Positions 45,325 to 55,249 of a DNA stretch of 64,000 nt are shown here, in pieces. The stretch comes from Ophiura sarsii (lineage: Eukaryota; Echinodermata; Ophiuroidea; Amphilepidida; Ophiuridae). The stretch's first letter is position 1; each line of letters opens with the position of its first letter. The notes below the pieces were generated by a model. It made no database searches. It was not told the DNA's origin and was given only the letters and a program-made list of their open reading frames with translations. The position numbers and the translations under genes were made by a program. The stretch spans positions 13,020,462-13,084,461 of the forward strand of contig CM069448.1 of assembly GCA_035610835.1 (NCBI GenBank), written 5' to 3'.

Positions 45325-45906
45325 GCTGATATCGATTGTCGGAAGTGTCGATTGTCGCAACATTTTCCATACTTGTGTAGCAGTGGTTTGCTACGGGGAA
45401 ACACTCCAAAAAACTGTGGGGCGATAAGTCACTTTATTTCAATAAAACAACATCACTAGCTGACCATGTATGGTTATTCCTGTTTATTCATTTCTGTACA
45501 ATGGGGAGATATGGAAAAGAGGGAAAGTTTGTCTTAGAAAAGCAAAAGAAGTAGCTTGCTTTGCAAACACAGATGATCAAATGATTAATTTTGAGACTTT
45601 GCATAATATGATAAAAGGTTTGCAAAGTATATCAAAATGAACTATAACATAATTGAGTTATCAGGTATGCATGTTGAAACAGCTCAAATGTGATGACTCC
45701 AGTTTTGAGGAAGACATCATTATAACTTGGTGTGGCCAAGTTCGAGTCAGATACTTAGTATACTTAGCAAGTGCAATAAATTCCTTAATCAGACATTTGC
45801 ATAATGGCAATTAAGCTACAGCCATGGACGAGATGATTTTTAAAGAATAAAGAAATACACCAAATACATTTTGCAATCAAAACCACTAAATCTAAACAAT
45901 CAGAAC
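45325..45906. other. No gene seen
   Basis: Spacer. TTTCTGTACAATGGGGAGAT at 45492 resembles the edge of the exon candidate at 47417, which weakens that candidate or indicates a local duplication. Confidence 0.35.
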
Positions 45907-46276
45907 TTAAAGGTATATTATGTGATCTTTCCAGGGAACACCCTCAACATCGAAAAAAATTGAAAGCAGATTTACATTTCTGATCATAAATCGTACATAC
46001 ATTCCAAGTGACAGGGCGATACGATTCATAATTACTTCAAAATCATGGTTTTAGAGTGAAAATAAACTGTCGGACTACCGACAACTTATTTTACTCTAGT
46101 CTAAATTCACGCAAAAACCATGATTTTGAGGTAAATAGGAATCTTATCGCTCTGTAACTTGGAATGTATGTACGATTTATGATCAGAAATGTAAATCTGC
46201 AAAAAAAATCTGCTTTCTAAAAAAATATCATGAATAGAGGGCGCTCCCTGGAAAAGATCACATAATATGCCTTTAA
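45907..46276. mobile_element. TTAA-flanked palindromic MITE, GGCATATTATGTGATC family, copy 2
   Basis: Begins TTAAAGGTATATTATGTGAT and ends ATCACATAATATGCCTTTAA. A near-complete palindrome whose centre is AAACTGTCGGACTACCGACA. Copy 1 at 5744 shares the arms but has a different centre. Confidence 0.85.
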
Positions 46277-46279
46277 TCT

Positions 46280-47416
46280 GAACACATGAACTACTTCAAC
46301 ATTCTGTCATGGCAATTAAACAAAAGTGGACCATTAAAATAATAATCAAAAGAAAGCATGAGTTGCCTGATCCAAAATCTTGTGAGATATCATTTGAAGT
46401 TTGATCAAATTGTTTTGGTATGTTTTGAACATTATCCAATCACACAAGCAATATGTCATTTAACTGGAAACTTTACTTTAAAATGTTTCTACTAACTGAC
46501 TAAGTATATTGAGTATATATAAACATAAAACATGTAACATATAACATAAAAATAATAGGCCAACATAATTTGTGAGTCTAATGCTTTGACACAGTTAGGT
46601 CAAAATCAGTATTCAACTGTTCTAACAAGTTAAAAACTCAAAACTTTTGTAGAATATGTTTAAATCTACAAGTATGAATGTATCACAAAATGTGTTTTAA
46701 AAGTAAATATTGCAATGATCATGTTTGATAATAGACATGTTGATATCAATGTGAACTAATTGTTTTGTAAAAGTTCACATGTCTAAATCTTTACTAGTTT
46801 AAAACAATAAGGTCAAGGTTTCCTGAACCTCAAACGATCATATAAATATTTCACTGGACATTATCCACACGTAAACAAACAATTTGGTGTCTTCCAAAAT
46901 GGTCTATTATAATTGTTGCCTTGTATTGGCATGGCAACATGTTTAGCCACAACACAGATGGTCTAAAAGTTAATTGCATCAATTATCACAATTACCTGGG
47001 TCACTTGATGCTTGTTTATAGTCTGTGTGCATATAGGTAAGTCTAAACTTACACTTTCAAGACATTTGTAACTTTCAAGTTAAATCTCAACATATTGAAA
47101 TAATACTGTAACTAATATTTCAATATAAAATGTATGCACAACAACACTTCCATTCACAGAGAAAATGACAAATTTAATATATATATACACTGCATGTCTT
47201 TCCAAGTGTATTATCATTAACTTGAATTTGCCCAAAGCAGTGTTGCTCTAAATACACTTTTCTCTATGAAAGTGTTAATTTTCAGGGATAATATAATCTT
47301 TACTAAATCTGGTAAAGCCAAAGAATAACTGTAAAATAAGATGTGATCACAGAAATTGGCAGTGTAGGCACAGTAAATAATTAGCAAGCTAAAACCACAA
47401 GGATAATAGGTCCTAC
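46280..47416. other. No gene seen
   Basis: AT-rich, single-copy-looking DNA without transposon ends or coding support. Confidence 0.4.
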
Positions 47417-47567
47417 CTGTACAATGGGGGGATGGAAAAGAGGACCAGTATTATTTGCATGGGTGGGAGTTGTATTATAGGTTGTGGGCCTGCTGCATTA
47501 GTTGCCAGAGGGGAGTCAGGCTTAGGACCACTGCACTTTTGGTAGAGGTGAGGCAGAAATGTGGGAC
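47417..47567 (-). CDS. Possible coding exon, proline-rich, unrecognised
   Basis: A 151-nt minus-strand stretch bounded by a consensus acceptor (GTGTAACAG) and donor (ACAG/GTAGGA). It is open in one frame: PTFLPHLYQKCSG, then PKPDSPLATNAAGPQP, then IQLPPMQIILVLFSIPPLY. Starts in phase 1 and ends in phase 2. No family is recognised, no partner exon was found, and a partial look-alike of its edge occurs at 45492. It lies 3' of MRPS10 on the same strand. Confidence 0.3.
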
Positions 47568-47569
47568 CT

Positions 47570-48061
47570 GTTACACTTGCGATATATCGATGTTTTTTCA
47601 TATGTCGACAAGAAACGATATAAATTTTAATTTGGTTTTACAGATCGCACATTCACCATTCACTTACAAGTTACAATACAACAGATATTGACATGTGCAT
47701 GGCAATACACCTTGAATCATCTCCCGGGGAAAGCCCAACAAGTATCAAAATAACAGCCGTTCATGTGTTTAAAGAATAAATAAACAAAACAACGCATATT
47801 GTATTTCATTTTCATTGGGCAATTGAATGCTTAATTTAATACTTTAATCAATTGTTAAAGATTTATAAAATTTACGATGATTGAAGAATTTTGCAGTTCC
47901 AAATGTCACAATCTTGTCATGATTACACACGATGCAATCCATGCACAAGGAGTGTCGATCTGAGCTGTGCTTACTGTATACACAAGATGTATAGGCGGGA
48001 TATTTGAAGTGAATTACGGCATGCATGCATTAGAGACTATAGTCTCTTTGTCTATCATGAA
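47570..48061. other. No gene seen
   Basis: AT-rich spacer; frames unsupported. Confidence 0.4.
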
Positions 48062-48170
48062 ACAGTGACGTAACTGCATAATTTACTAATTGCAGCACAT
48101 TAACGCACACAACTATGTGAGGCGCTGGCGTATACACACGCGCGTAGAAAGATGAAAGATAGATACATGT
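48062..48170 (+). mobile_element. Small MITE, GACAGTGACGTAAC family, truncated copy 3
   Basis: Left end ACAGTGACGTAACTGC, then TTTACTAATTGCAGCACAT, GGCGCTGGCGTATAC and GCGTAGAAAGATG, as in the 7861 copy. The right end is missing. Confidence 0.65.
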
Positions 48171-48362
48171 GGTATGACTTGTTTACAGTGTTTATTACAG
48201 TCAGATTATTGAGGGGTTGCAGAATTCAGGTACATGCAGTGAGCAACTTGGAATCAGAACTGTAGTACTTGGACGTCTGATGTTGAGGACTTGAATCTTT
48301 TTGAATTTAAATTTGGACAAGCTAGACTCAATTAAAGCACATGCTATAAAATAAAGTGAATA

Positions 48363-48688
48363 TTAAAGGTAGGTGTTTTGATTGCTGGCCCGATGTTTTC
48401 TATTTTACATGAAAGGTCATCCTTACAATTGCCACATTCCAAAGTTTGAGTTACATAACTACAATGGTTAAGCACATGGTCACAAGAATTTTGCCCATCG
48501 AGTAGTACACAAACTGGCTGGTGGTTAACCACCTTTGGCAGTAATTCACCACGTTTTAGCCTATAATTTCTAAATGGAACATTTCAGGCCCCTAAGATTT
48601 TACAGACATAATGATAAAAATATGGGGATTCTTCTGATATCAAATTATCATGATGTGAAAAAAAGGTGATCGGAACATACATCTTTAA
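48363..48688. mobile_element. TTAA-flanked MITE, AGGTAGATGACCCGATC family, diverged copy
   Basis: TTAAAGGTAGGTGTTTTGAT to GATCGGAACATACATCTTTAA. It shares TTCTATTTTACATGAAAGGTCATC, CCAAAGTTTGAGTTAC, AGTACACAAACT and GTGGTTA with the better copy at 52462. Ends are more decayed here. Confidence 0.65.
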
Positions 48689-48883
48689 TACTGGACTTTC
48701 AATCAAGAGGGAGTAGATGGTTTATTTATATTAGATAATGTCTCTTTGATGTCCTTATCACCAGTGGCGTGCGTATGATATTGTGAGGGGGGGGCACTTG
48801 GCCATAAATGAAATTCCCCCGACGATTCTTCTCATTTCCCGCGATATACCCAAATCTTGCCACGGCTCCCCTTTACTGCACGG

Positions 48884-49054
48884 CAGGCCTGGAAAAAATT
48901 GGCAAATTGGGAAGCTCCTTGCCAGGAAATTTTGGCAATTGAAGGGAAATTTTGCTCTTCCATATTAAGATATATAAGAAATAGTGTGAGATTTTCCATT
49001 TTAGAGGGAAATTTGGGTTAGCTTGCCAGGAAATCAACATTTTTTCCAGGCCTG
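48884..49054. mobile_element. hAT-type MITE with 8-bp duplication CTGCACGG
   Basis: CAGGCCTGGAAAAAATTGG at the left and TTTTTTCCAGGCCTG at the right. CTGCACGG lies exactly on both sides (48876-48883, 49055-49062). The interior has repeated GGGAAATTTT units. A diverged relative lies at 61224. Confidence 0.85.
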
Positions 49055-49084
49055 CTGCACGGTACCCATCCTCACTGGAATATG

Positions 49085-49240
49085 AATCGGAATAATCGGA
49101 TGATGAGCCGGAATCTGAATCAGAATCGGATGATGAGCCGGAATCTGAATCAGAATCGAATAATAAGCCGGAATCTGAATCAGAATCGGATGATGAGCCG
49201 GAATCTGAATCAGAATCGAATAATAAGCCGGAATCTGAAT
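49085..49240 (-). repeat. Stranded copies of the MRPS10 tail repeat
   Basis: About five 30-bp units of the same repeat that codes the MRPS10 tail (minus-strand reading SDSDSDSGSS). Here it alternates with a variant reading FDSDSDSGLL, giving a 60-bp higher-order period. The units lie beyond the stop codon, separated from the coding block by a retroposon. Confidence 0.8.
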
Positions 49241-49244
49241 CAAA

Positions 49245-49410
49245 ATGGTGGATGTTACAATCTAAGTGCGGATAGGTTTGCGCTAGAAATTGGCAGCACC
49301 CTAGTTGATGCGACCTGATTCTGATGATTCACCAGCAGCGAAATTACAGCGCTTTGATCACTTTGAAAAGGCGCTATATAAATACTAATTATTATTATTA
49401 TTATTATTAT
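49245..49410 (+). mobile_element. Retroposon 3' end inserted in the MRPS10 tail repeat
   Basis: Carries AGCGCTTTGATCACTTTGAA, then AAGGCGCTATATAAATACTA, then an ATT microsatellite of about eight units. This tail is typical of SINE/LINE 3' ends (Deu- or L2-like) in marine animals. The 5' part (about 49245-49330) is not assigned. The 30-bp repeat flanks both sides, so this is an insertion. Its ATT tail supplies, on the minus strand, the TAA stop of MRPS10. Confidence 0.75.
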
Positions 49411-49637
49411 GATGAGCCGGAATCTGAATCAGAATCGGATGATGAGCCGGAATCTGAATCAGAATCGGATGATGAGCCGGAATCTGAATCAGAATCGGAT
49501 GATGAGCCGGAATCTGAATCAGAATCGGATGATGAGCCGGAATCTGAATCAGATGATGACAGTTGTTGATTGGCTGCATTTGAGGCATCGTCATCAATAT
49601 GGGGCGTTAAATGATCTGGTGTCTTCTCCAGATGACA
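49407..49637 (-). CDS. mrps10: Mitochondrial ribosomal protein S10, terminal exon
   Basis: Role: MRPS10 is the uS10 protein of the mitochondrial small ribosomal subunit. Seen: an acceptor TTGTTCTTACAG, then CHLEKTPDHLTPHI in phase 0 after the VNK of the preceding exon. This aligns with human TQLEQLPEHIKEP. Next comes DDDASNAANQQLSS and about five repeats of SDSDSDSGSS before a TAA at 49407-49409. The vertebrate C-terminus is short (WETLSEEKEESKS-like), so the Ser/Asp/Gly repeat is an added acidic tail. The stop codon comes from an inserted retroposon tail, and more repeat units occur beyond it. The ancestral tail was probably longer and has been cut short. Confidence 0.9.
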   Translation of the reverse strand, partial: CHLEKTPDHLTPHIDDDASNAANQQLSSSDSDSGSSSDSDSDSGSSSDSDSDSGSSSDSDSDSGSSSDSDSDSGSS

Positions 49638-49828
49638 CTGTAAGAACAATAAACAACACATAATAGTTTAGTTATTGGGTCTGTTTCATTTTATTAAGAC
49701 ACTGATGTCACCTTACAGGTGCAATATTAATGCTTATGTTTTACCTGGGTGTACCTCCATTCCTTTCCCAACCAGCCAATCGGGCAGGTAACAAGTAAAA
49801 GTTACCAGCACGAATGTTAACTTACCAG

Positions 49829-50047
49829 CAGGGATGTAGCTACACTGGTCGGTGCTGGTCGGTAGCGACCGGCACTAAGGCTAAACAACCGGCACTCACA
49901 GCAATTTTCAGGGAAATTAACCAGCTCTAAGACTCAAAAATGGAGTAAATGTACATCAGATACCACAAAATGGCTGGGAATGCCAGAGCGTGGCGATAAA
50001 TGTGTGAGATTTTAGCCGGCACTAAAATGTGGCTAGCTACAACCCTG
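49829..50047. mobile_element. hAT-type MITE with 8-bp duplication CTTACCAG
   Basis: CAGGGATGTAGCTACACTGG at the left and GTGGCTAGCTACAACCCTG at the right. CTTACCAG is exact on both sides (49821-49828, 50048-50055). The interior has GTCGGTGCTGGTCGGTAGCG and an inverted GCCGGCACT pair. Confidence 0.85.
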
Positions 50048-50055
50048 CTTACCAG

Positions 50056-50832
50056 CCCAACAAGTAATCTTAATTTGTTTGACAAGATGAAACTAAAAGC
50101 TTAATAAAGATTTTTAACTCTTAAATCAGCATCGCCTTTATTTTTCTGAATTGCCTCAAATTCTAATTACCCGGTGGTTCCCTGTACCAAGGGGCTTCTT
50201 TTTTTGAAACATTAATAAAACACGAAGTCGCGCCGGCCAAGTGGTCCAGCAAAATTATATATTTATTTTCCGAGCACAAGGGCCAAAATGTCACTCATTT
50301 GAACATTCGTTGAACAACAAAATCATAGCCTGAAGCCTGTACTGTAAATTTGATGACACATTATTCTAAATGCGCCGGCAATATCTCTATTCTTAAATTA
50401 TGGTCGTATGTTACAAATTATTTCATGGACTGGAATTACATGTATACGATAGAATTTTTAAACAGATTTACCAACAGCAAAATTCTTGTACCCTCGGGCG
50501 TGCGGGCGGGTACTATGTACAGCCCTGTGTTATACACATTCCATCTTTGTACAAGCCAGTCATTCAATGTTGCTTTCCGTCAGTGACCAATGAGACGTTA
50601 CTGTCTCATAGATACATGGTGGTTCAAACAAAGTTTACTCGGTTTTGGGAATTTACACTGTCCGGACAGGGGTCAGACCCCCACCCTTTTTATTTTACCC
50701 CCACCCTTTTCACAGAGCCACCCTTTTTATTTGGGAATGTTCAACCCCCACCCTATACCGAAAAGGGGACATTTTGGATCCCAAGAGCTTTTTAGGGGAC
50801 CATCAAATTTGCGTCATGCATGCAATGTGTTA
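50056..50832. other. No gene seen
   Basis: MRPS10 intron DNA. CCCCCACCCTTTTTATTTTA motifs at 50690-50750 recur at 51550, on the far side of the next element. They suggest one older element split by the PIF-like insertion. Confidence 0.45.
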
Positions 50833-51196
50833 GGCAAAAAACAAAAAAAAGTTGACTTGCCCTTTCAGGGTCAAAGTCAGGGTCGGACGGTCGGATTTTT
50901 TTTGTTGAAAATTTTTGAAAATTTACTGCACAAAAACACGTTTTAAAGATTTTTTTTTTTTTTAAATTTAATTTATTTATTTTTATTTTTATTTTTATTT
51001 TTAAACAAGCAGATACTACTTAAAAACACGTTTTGGTCTTTCTTTGTTGTTATGTGCTTCTTTCAATTTTTTTAATTTTTTTTTTCAATCTTGTTCTTTC
51101 TTTTTTTTTTGAAAAAAAAAAAAAAAAATAGCGACCCTAGATTTCCGAAAATTAGGGTCGGTCGGAAAGGGCAAGTCAACTTTTTTGTTGTTGGCC
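50833..51196. mobile_element. PIF/Harbinger-like MITE, copy 2 (TTA duplication)
   Basis: The left end GGCAAAAAACAAAAAAAAGT runs on to TGACTTGCCCTTTC. The right end is the inverse, GAAAGGGCAAGTCAACTT, ending in GTTGGCC. TTA flanks both ends. The interior shares AGGGTCGGTCGG and T-rich tracts with 3547-3940. Confidence 0.75.
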
Positions 51197-52215
51197 TTAT
51201 TAAGCTAAAATAGTGTAATGCTTCCGAATTCAGAAGTTTTCGGAAGTTGATATCAAAATACTACCTACTTTTGGCACATTTCCATCATCAAAATAAATAA
51301 TTCTAGGGCACAACAGTAATATTTTGGGTGGTACCAACATAACAAATTAAAAGCTGGCTTTGAAATATGGCAAAATAGAGCAGAATTTACGATATGATTC
51401 ATGGGAGACGGGCTGTCCGTACCGAAAGTTTGTCGGAGAATGTTGAAATTTGATTGAAATAATGCGCTGAAATTGGTGGCAAATGTCCTATTTTTTTACA
51501 ATTTCTTTCAAAATGAATTAAACTACTATATCTGCATGTGATTTGTTTAACCCCCACCCTTTTTATTTTATCCCCACGCTTTATACAACTACATCCTTTA
51601 TATGAGAAATATTCTAACCCCCACGCTTTTGTTCATTTCTTGATTTCTGGAGTCCCACGCTGTATAAAGCGTGCCGTCCGGACTATGATTTATATATGGG
51701 AATCTGTACTTGAATTATCTAAATAATTAATTGGAACACAAGGTGAATTTCATTAGCTTTTAGATAAGAATTTGTCCAAATCGGTTGAGGCAAACATGTT
51801 TGATGCTCATTTAAAAAAAACCCTTCTTAACAACCGAACAAGATATGGGCTCGTACTAACTAACACAACCCCTATACTATACCAGTATACCACTAGTCAG
51901 CATTGTTCATTAACAGTTCAGTGTTGGAGATGGCACAAATCACTATCTATTGACGAAAACTATGAAATCCTGTGATTCTATTGTCGATAATAGCAAAACA
52001 ATACCGCTAATGCTTCCGCCATAGTTGTTCTTATATTTTGGTGAGAATATTTATTTAATTTTGAGTACATTATCCCTGTATGTTTCTGCTTAAGTATGCT
52101 TCGTTCAGTAAACTATTATATTACAAAGCACCAGCCAGGAAAGACAATATCTATTATTGCCCAGTGAATGTGATATAACACAAGTAATTAAAAACATCCA
52201 TTGCATAATTTCACG
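51197..52215. other. No gene seen (MRPS10 intron)
   Basis: Intron DNA with the second AACCCCCACCCTTTTTATTT block at 51549 and no other recognisable feature. Confidence 0.4.
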
Positions 52216-52465
52216 TAACACTTTCCATGTGGCTATTAGTTTTACCATATAAAAAACTGATTTCCCCCCCCAAAACCTTTCCCACCTTTCAATTCTATCC
52301 CAAGAATTACTGAACCAATACTAGGCATGTTTGTACTTATTTTAATGCACTTCTCACGGTGATTCCAAATATGGTGATGACATTCAATAATGTTGACATT
52401 TTTGAAACAATTTGTTAAATTTTGGAACTGTCGTCTGCAAATGACTGCCGCATAGAAAGTGTTAA
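52216..52465 (-). mobile_element. TTAA-type MITE, CACTTTCCAYG family, copy 4 (inverted)
   Basis: Starts TAACACTTTCCATGTGGCTA (the other copies' right end) and ends GCATAGAAAGTGTTAA. The GGTGATTCCAAATATGGTGA and TTGTACTTATTTTAATGCA stretches are inverted relative to copies 1-3. Its right TTAA is shared with the next element. Confidence 0.85.
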
Positions 52466-52825
52466 AGGTAGATGACCCGATCACATTCCGATTTTCAACT
52501 TGAAGTTTTCTATTTCACATGAAAGGTCATCATTAGAAAAGTCGTGTTCCAAAGTTTGAGTTGCATAGCTCTAATGGTTCTTATTTTAGACGCACAAGAT
52601 GCTGTGAACTGTACCCATTGAGAAGTACACAAACTATATCGGTGGTTACCACCATTCGCGGTAATTCGACGTTATTTCATCGATTTCTCCGTAATTATAC
52701 CGATTTAGGCCGTCAAATTTCAGTATGATGATGAGAAAAATACGAGCTTTCATATGATATGAAAATCTCCGTATGTTTGAAATAATTCTGTGTTACGAAA
52801 ATGTGATCGGGTCATCTACCTTTAA
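52462..52825. mobile_element. TTAA-flanked MITE, AGGTAGATGACCCGATC family
   Basis: TTAAAGGTAGATGACCCGAT at the left and ATCGGGTCATCTACCTTTAA at the right, perfect inverses. 364 bp, non-coding. The left TTAA is also the right TTAA of the preceding MITE, so one inserted at the other's boundary. Confidence 0.9.
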
Positions 52826-53030
52826 AATGATCCAAACTGTCATCTATCACTGTGGAATAGACCATTTCAAATCGAGATTGGAAAACTTAGAAATACAGGT
52901 CATGTGGAGCAGATTTTCTGATAAGACAAGATGCGAGGATCACAGACAATAATCCCACACTTGGATTGTGTTTACTCGGGGGTAGCTACTGTTCAGACTA
53001 AAATGTTGGCTTTAGGAGTGAGTAATGACA

Positions 53031-53160
53031 TACAGGGCATGTCAAAAAAAGGTCCCATGTGAAACATGATTTCTTTGGCCATGAACAATATAAAGATTGG
53101 ATGTGAAATAGTAATAATCATGTATAACAATCTTGTATGTGTCATAATAAGAGAACTTGA
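53031..53160 (+). mobile_element. Left-end fragment, TACAGGGCATGTCAAAAAAA
   Basis: Matches the 37758 fragment: GTCCCATGTGAAAC, GGCCATG, GTGAAATAGTAATAAT and TGTGTCATAATAAG. No right end found. Confidence 0.5.
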
Positions 53161-53315
53161 TTCAGAGTGAGAATTTCTACTGGAGATGCTTACAACCATC
53201 TGATCCAAAAAACGTAATCATCAAACTATGATGATGTTTAGCCATTTGAGCGCAATGGAAGATATTAAACTCTTACACATCTCTTGAGAGTTAGACACAC
53301 CCAATATCTATTTAC

Positions 53316-53405
53316 CTTATTAACCTGCATAGCTACTCCTTCTGGTAGATTTCTCTCTACGTATTCCAAGAATACATCAGCGGTGCTTCCAGTTAGGTGC
53401 TTTGC
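53316..53405 (-). CDS. mrps10: Mitochondrial ribosomal protein S10, internal exon
   Basis: A 90-nt, phase-0 exon between the acceptor TTGATTAATAG and the donor AAG/GTAAAT. It reads [20 protein letters not shown] then [10 protein letters not shown]. Human MRPS10 has [20 protein letters not shown] then EGVAMEVTK in the same place, so identity is very high and there is no gap. An earlier donor (CAG/GTTAAT) would drop VNK, which is conserved, so the later donor is chosen. This is part of the uS10 fold that packs in the small-subunit head. Confidence 0.95.
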
Positions 53406-53409
53406 CTAT

Positions 53410-54213
53410 TAATCAAAACAAAACATAATTCTTAATACGGCATACATAGAATTCTTTCTTACCACCTCAACAGAAGTGTAGAAATGTATTTATTAGCCAG
53501 TTTTTGGATATTTCATGATCAATTAATAATGTATCACATATCAATGGAAAGCTGATGCGTTCATCTTTCTAATAATACCACATTTGTAACGATCACGTGT
53601 TTCAGTGATCAGCCACTTGCTTGAGTATGTGGGGAGTTCTCAATCAAAAATGTGCTAACTTTACCACTATGTTGTGCACAAAAGAACGTAACAACTCTGT
53701 TGTCTGTTTGATGACGTATTATATTGACAACTACAGCATAGAGTGATACCCTATTGACATTTGAGCACAAAATAAATAGTGGTGATTTTGCCACATTCAG
53801 ATTGAGATCTCCTTATATTTTCAAGCAAGAAGCCGAGTAACAAAATGAGTTTTTAGTGATTGCTAAAATGTGGAACACATCAGCTTTCCATTGATAACAC
53901 AATACTGGTATGAATTTATCAAGAAATATTTTTGAAAAATTGGCGATTGAAAAATAAATCTGAATTTTTTGGAAGAATTTACCTGCTCCAATAATACTCC
54001 AGAGTGCTGCCATCAGACAAAACAACACATCATTATCATCAGTAAAGCATCATAAATGTTGTGTCATCATTGCAAACAAAAATAAGCTCAGGATTTGTCA
54101 ATTTATATACTTGTTTAATTAACCATGATGATGGTGTGTGTGTGTGTGGAGGATTGAAATGGGGATGAAAAGGCTTGTAATGCTATACTTTATATGGATG
54201 TGTTGCTACTTAC
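53410..54213. other. MRPS10 intron
   Basis: AT-rich intron; GATCACGTG-type motifs and a TG run at 54137. The inverse pair CAGCTTTCCATTGATA (53882) and TATCAATGGAAAGCTGA (53537) suggests a fold-back element of about 360 bp. Confidence 0.5.
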
Positions 54214-54322
54214 CCTTATAATTCTAAACCAGGTCCTCATCTCATATTGTACCCTGTGCTTCTTATAGATGTGTCTTGATTTCAGTAATGTCAGCTTCTG
54301 GATTTTCCTCTTTGGTTTTGAG
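54214..54322 (-). CDS. mrps10: Mitochondrial ribosomal protein S10, internal exon
   Basis: A 109-nt exon, acceptor GTTTATTTCTAG, donor AGG/GTAAGT, entering in phase 2 and leaving in phase 0. It reads [20 protein letters not shown] then [16 protein letters not shown]. The human protein has [20 protein letters not shown] then [23 protein letters not shown] is identical, making this the strongest identification in the window. Confidence 0.97.
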
Positions 54323-54329
54323 CTAGAAA

Positions 54330-55111
54330 TAAACATAAAATAGTTCATAATCATAACAACGTTCAAATTAAGTGGTAAGCCTGCTTCATGAAGCCCAAAA
54401 AGGCTGGTACACAACCTAAATTTCAATGTTGGCCGACCATTTGTTTTATATTTTTGTAATGTATTTAAAAGGTTTCCTACGATTCGTCATGAATAAAACG
54501 TCCTTAAAAACCATTAAATTATAATTTTATTAATCCCGTATCCATGATTTTTAAAAGCAACAACTGCCAGCAAATGTTTAAGCTTATAGAAAATGTCATT
54601 GTCTCTAGCCCCCTTCACAACATGTTTCCTTCATTGAGAATTTTGTAATGTCAGCCCTACCTTGAGAATTAACAATATTATTATTATCAAACTTGTGTTA
54701 ATTATAGCATGTTTTAAAGCTCTATCATATAGGAGGTATTTTACCTTTGTAATTGTGAACAAATGGAAATCCAAAGAAAAAACCTGTTAGGGCACTCATT
54801 GACATAAACCTATTTTGTTTTTGAATTTGCCTAAAAATTAACAAAAATTATATAATAACAGTGTACTGTCGTTGATCGAGCTCAATTTTTTTGTGCGCGA
54901 TGGTCTGGGGGACGTCATCTCCCCCTTTCAATTTTTTTTATTTACTGACCCCCCCAACTCTAATTTTTTTTATTTACGCAACCCCACCCCCCCTCTCAAA
55001 TTTCTGCATATTTCCCGAAATGTTTGAAAAAACAAGCAACAAAATACGCCCGACCGACCGACCCTACCTGAGAGGTCCATTTGCCATCGCCGTACTAGGG
55101 ATTTCACTTAC
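54330..55111. other. MRPS10 intron; C-rich transposon fragment at 54890-55080
   Basis: The fragment has CCCCC runs, TTTTTTATTTACTGACC and CCCGACCGACCGACCCTA, resembling the interior of the PIF-like elements (GGTCGGTCGGG). CCTACCTGAGAGGT (55064) also recalls 33932. Ends are not clear. Confidence 0.45.
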
Positions 55112-55245
55112 ACACTTTCTATGTGAACACCTAATTCCTTAGCAGCCATGATGACAAATGTCTCATAACTATTTAGCACTGCGTCATCATGTCCCTTACA
55201 CTTGAGGTCTATCCATTTGTACAACGTATCCGGCTCTTCTGCTGA
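55112..55245 (-). CDS. mrps10: Mitochondrial ribosomal protein S10, first exon found
   Basis: A 134-nt exon with acceptor CATTCAATACAG and donor GT/GTAAGT, entering in phase 0 and leaving in phase 2. It reads SAEEPDTLYKWIDLKCKGHD then DAVLNSYETFVIMAAKELGV and HIESV. The human counterpart is [40 protein letters not shown]. The N-terminal part, about 65 residues in human including the mitochondrial targeting peptide, must lie upstream (higher coordinates), but I could not find it between here and 64000. Confidence 0.93.
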
Positions 55246-55249
55246 CTGT

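Noticed and set aside
49082..49318. Plus-strand frames reading MSRNLNQNR repeats (also 49409-49663)
   Set aside because: Antisense to the MRPS10 tail repeat. The minus strand carries the real exon with matching splice sites.
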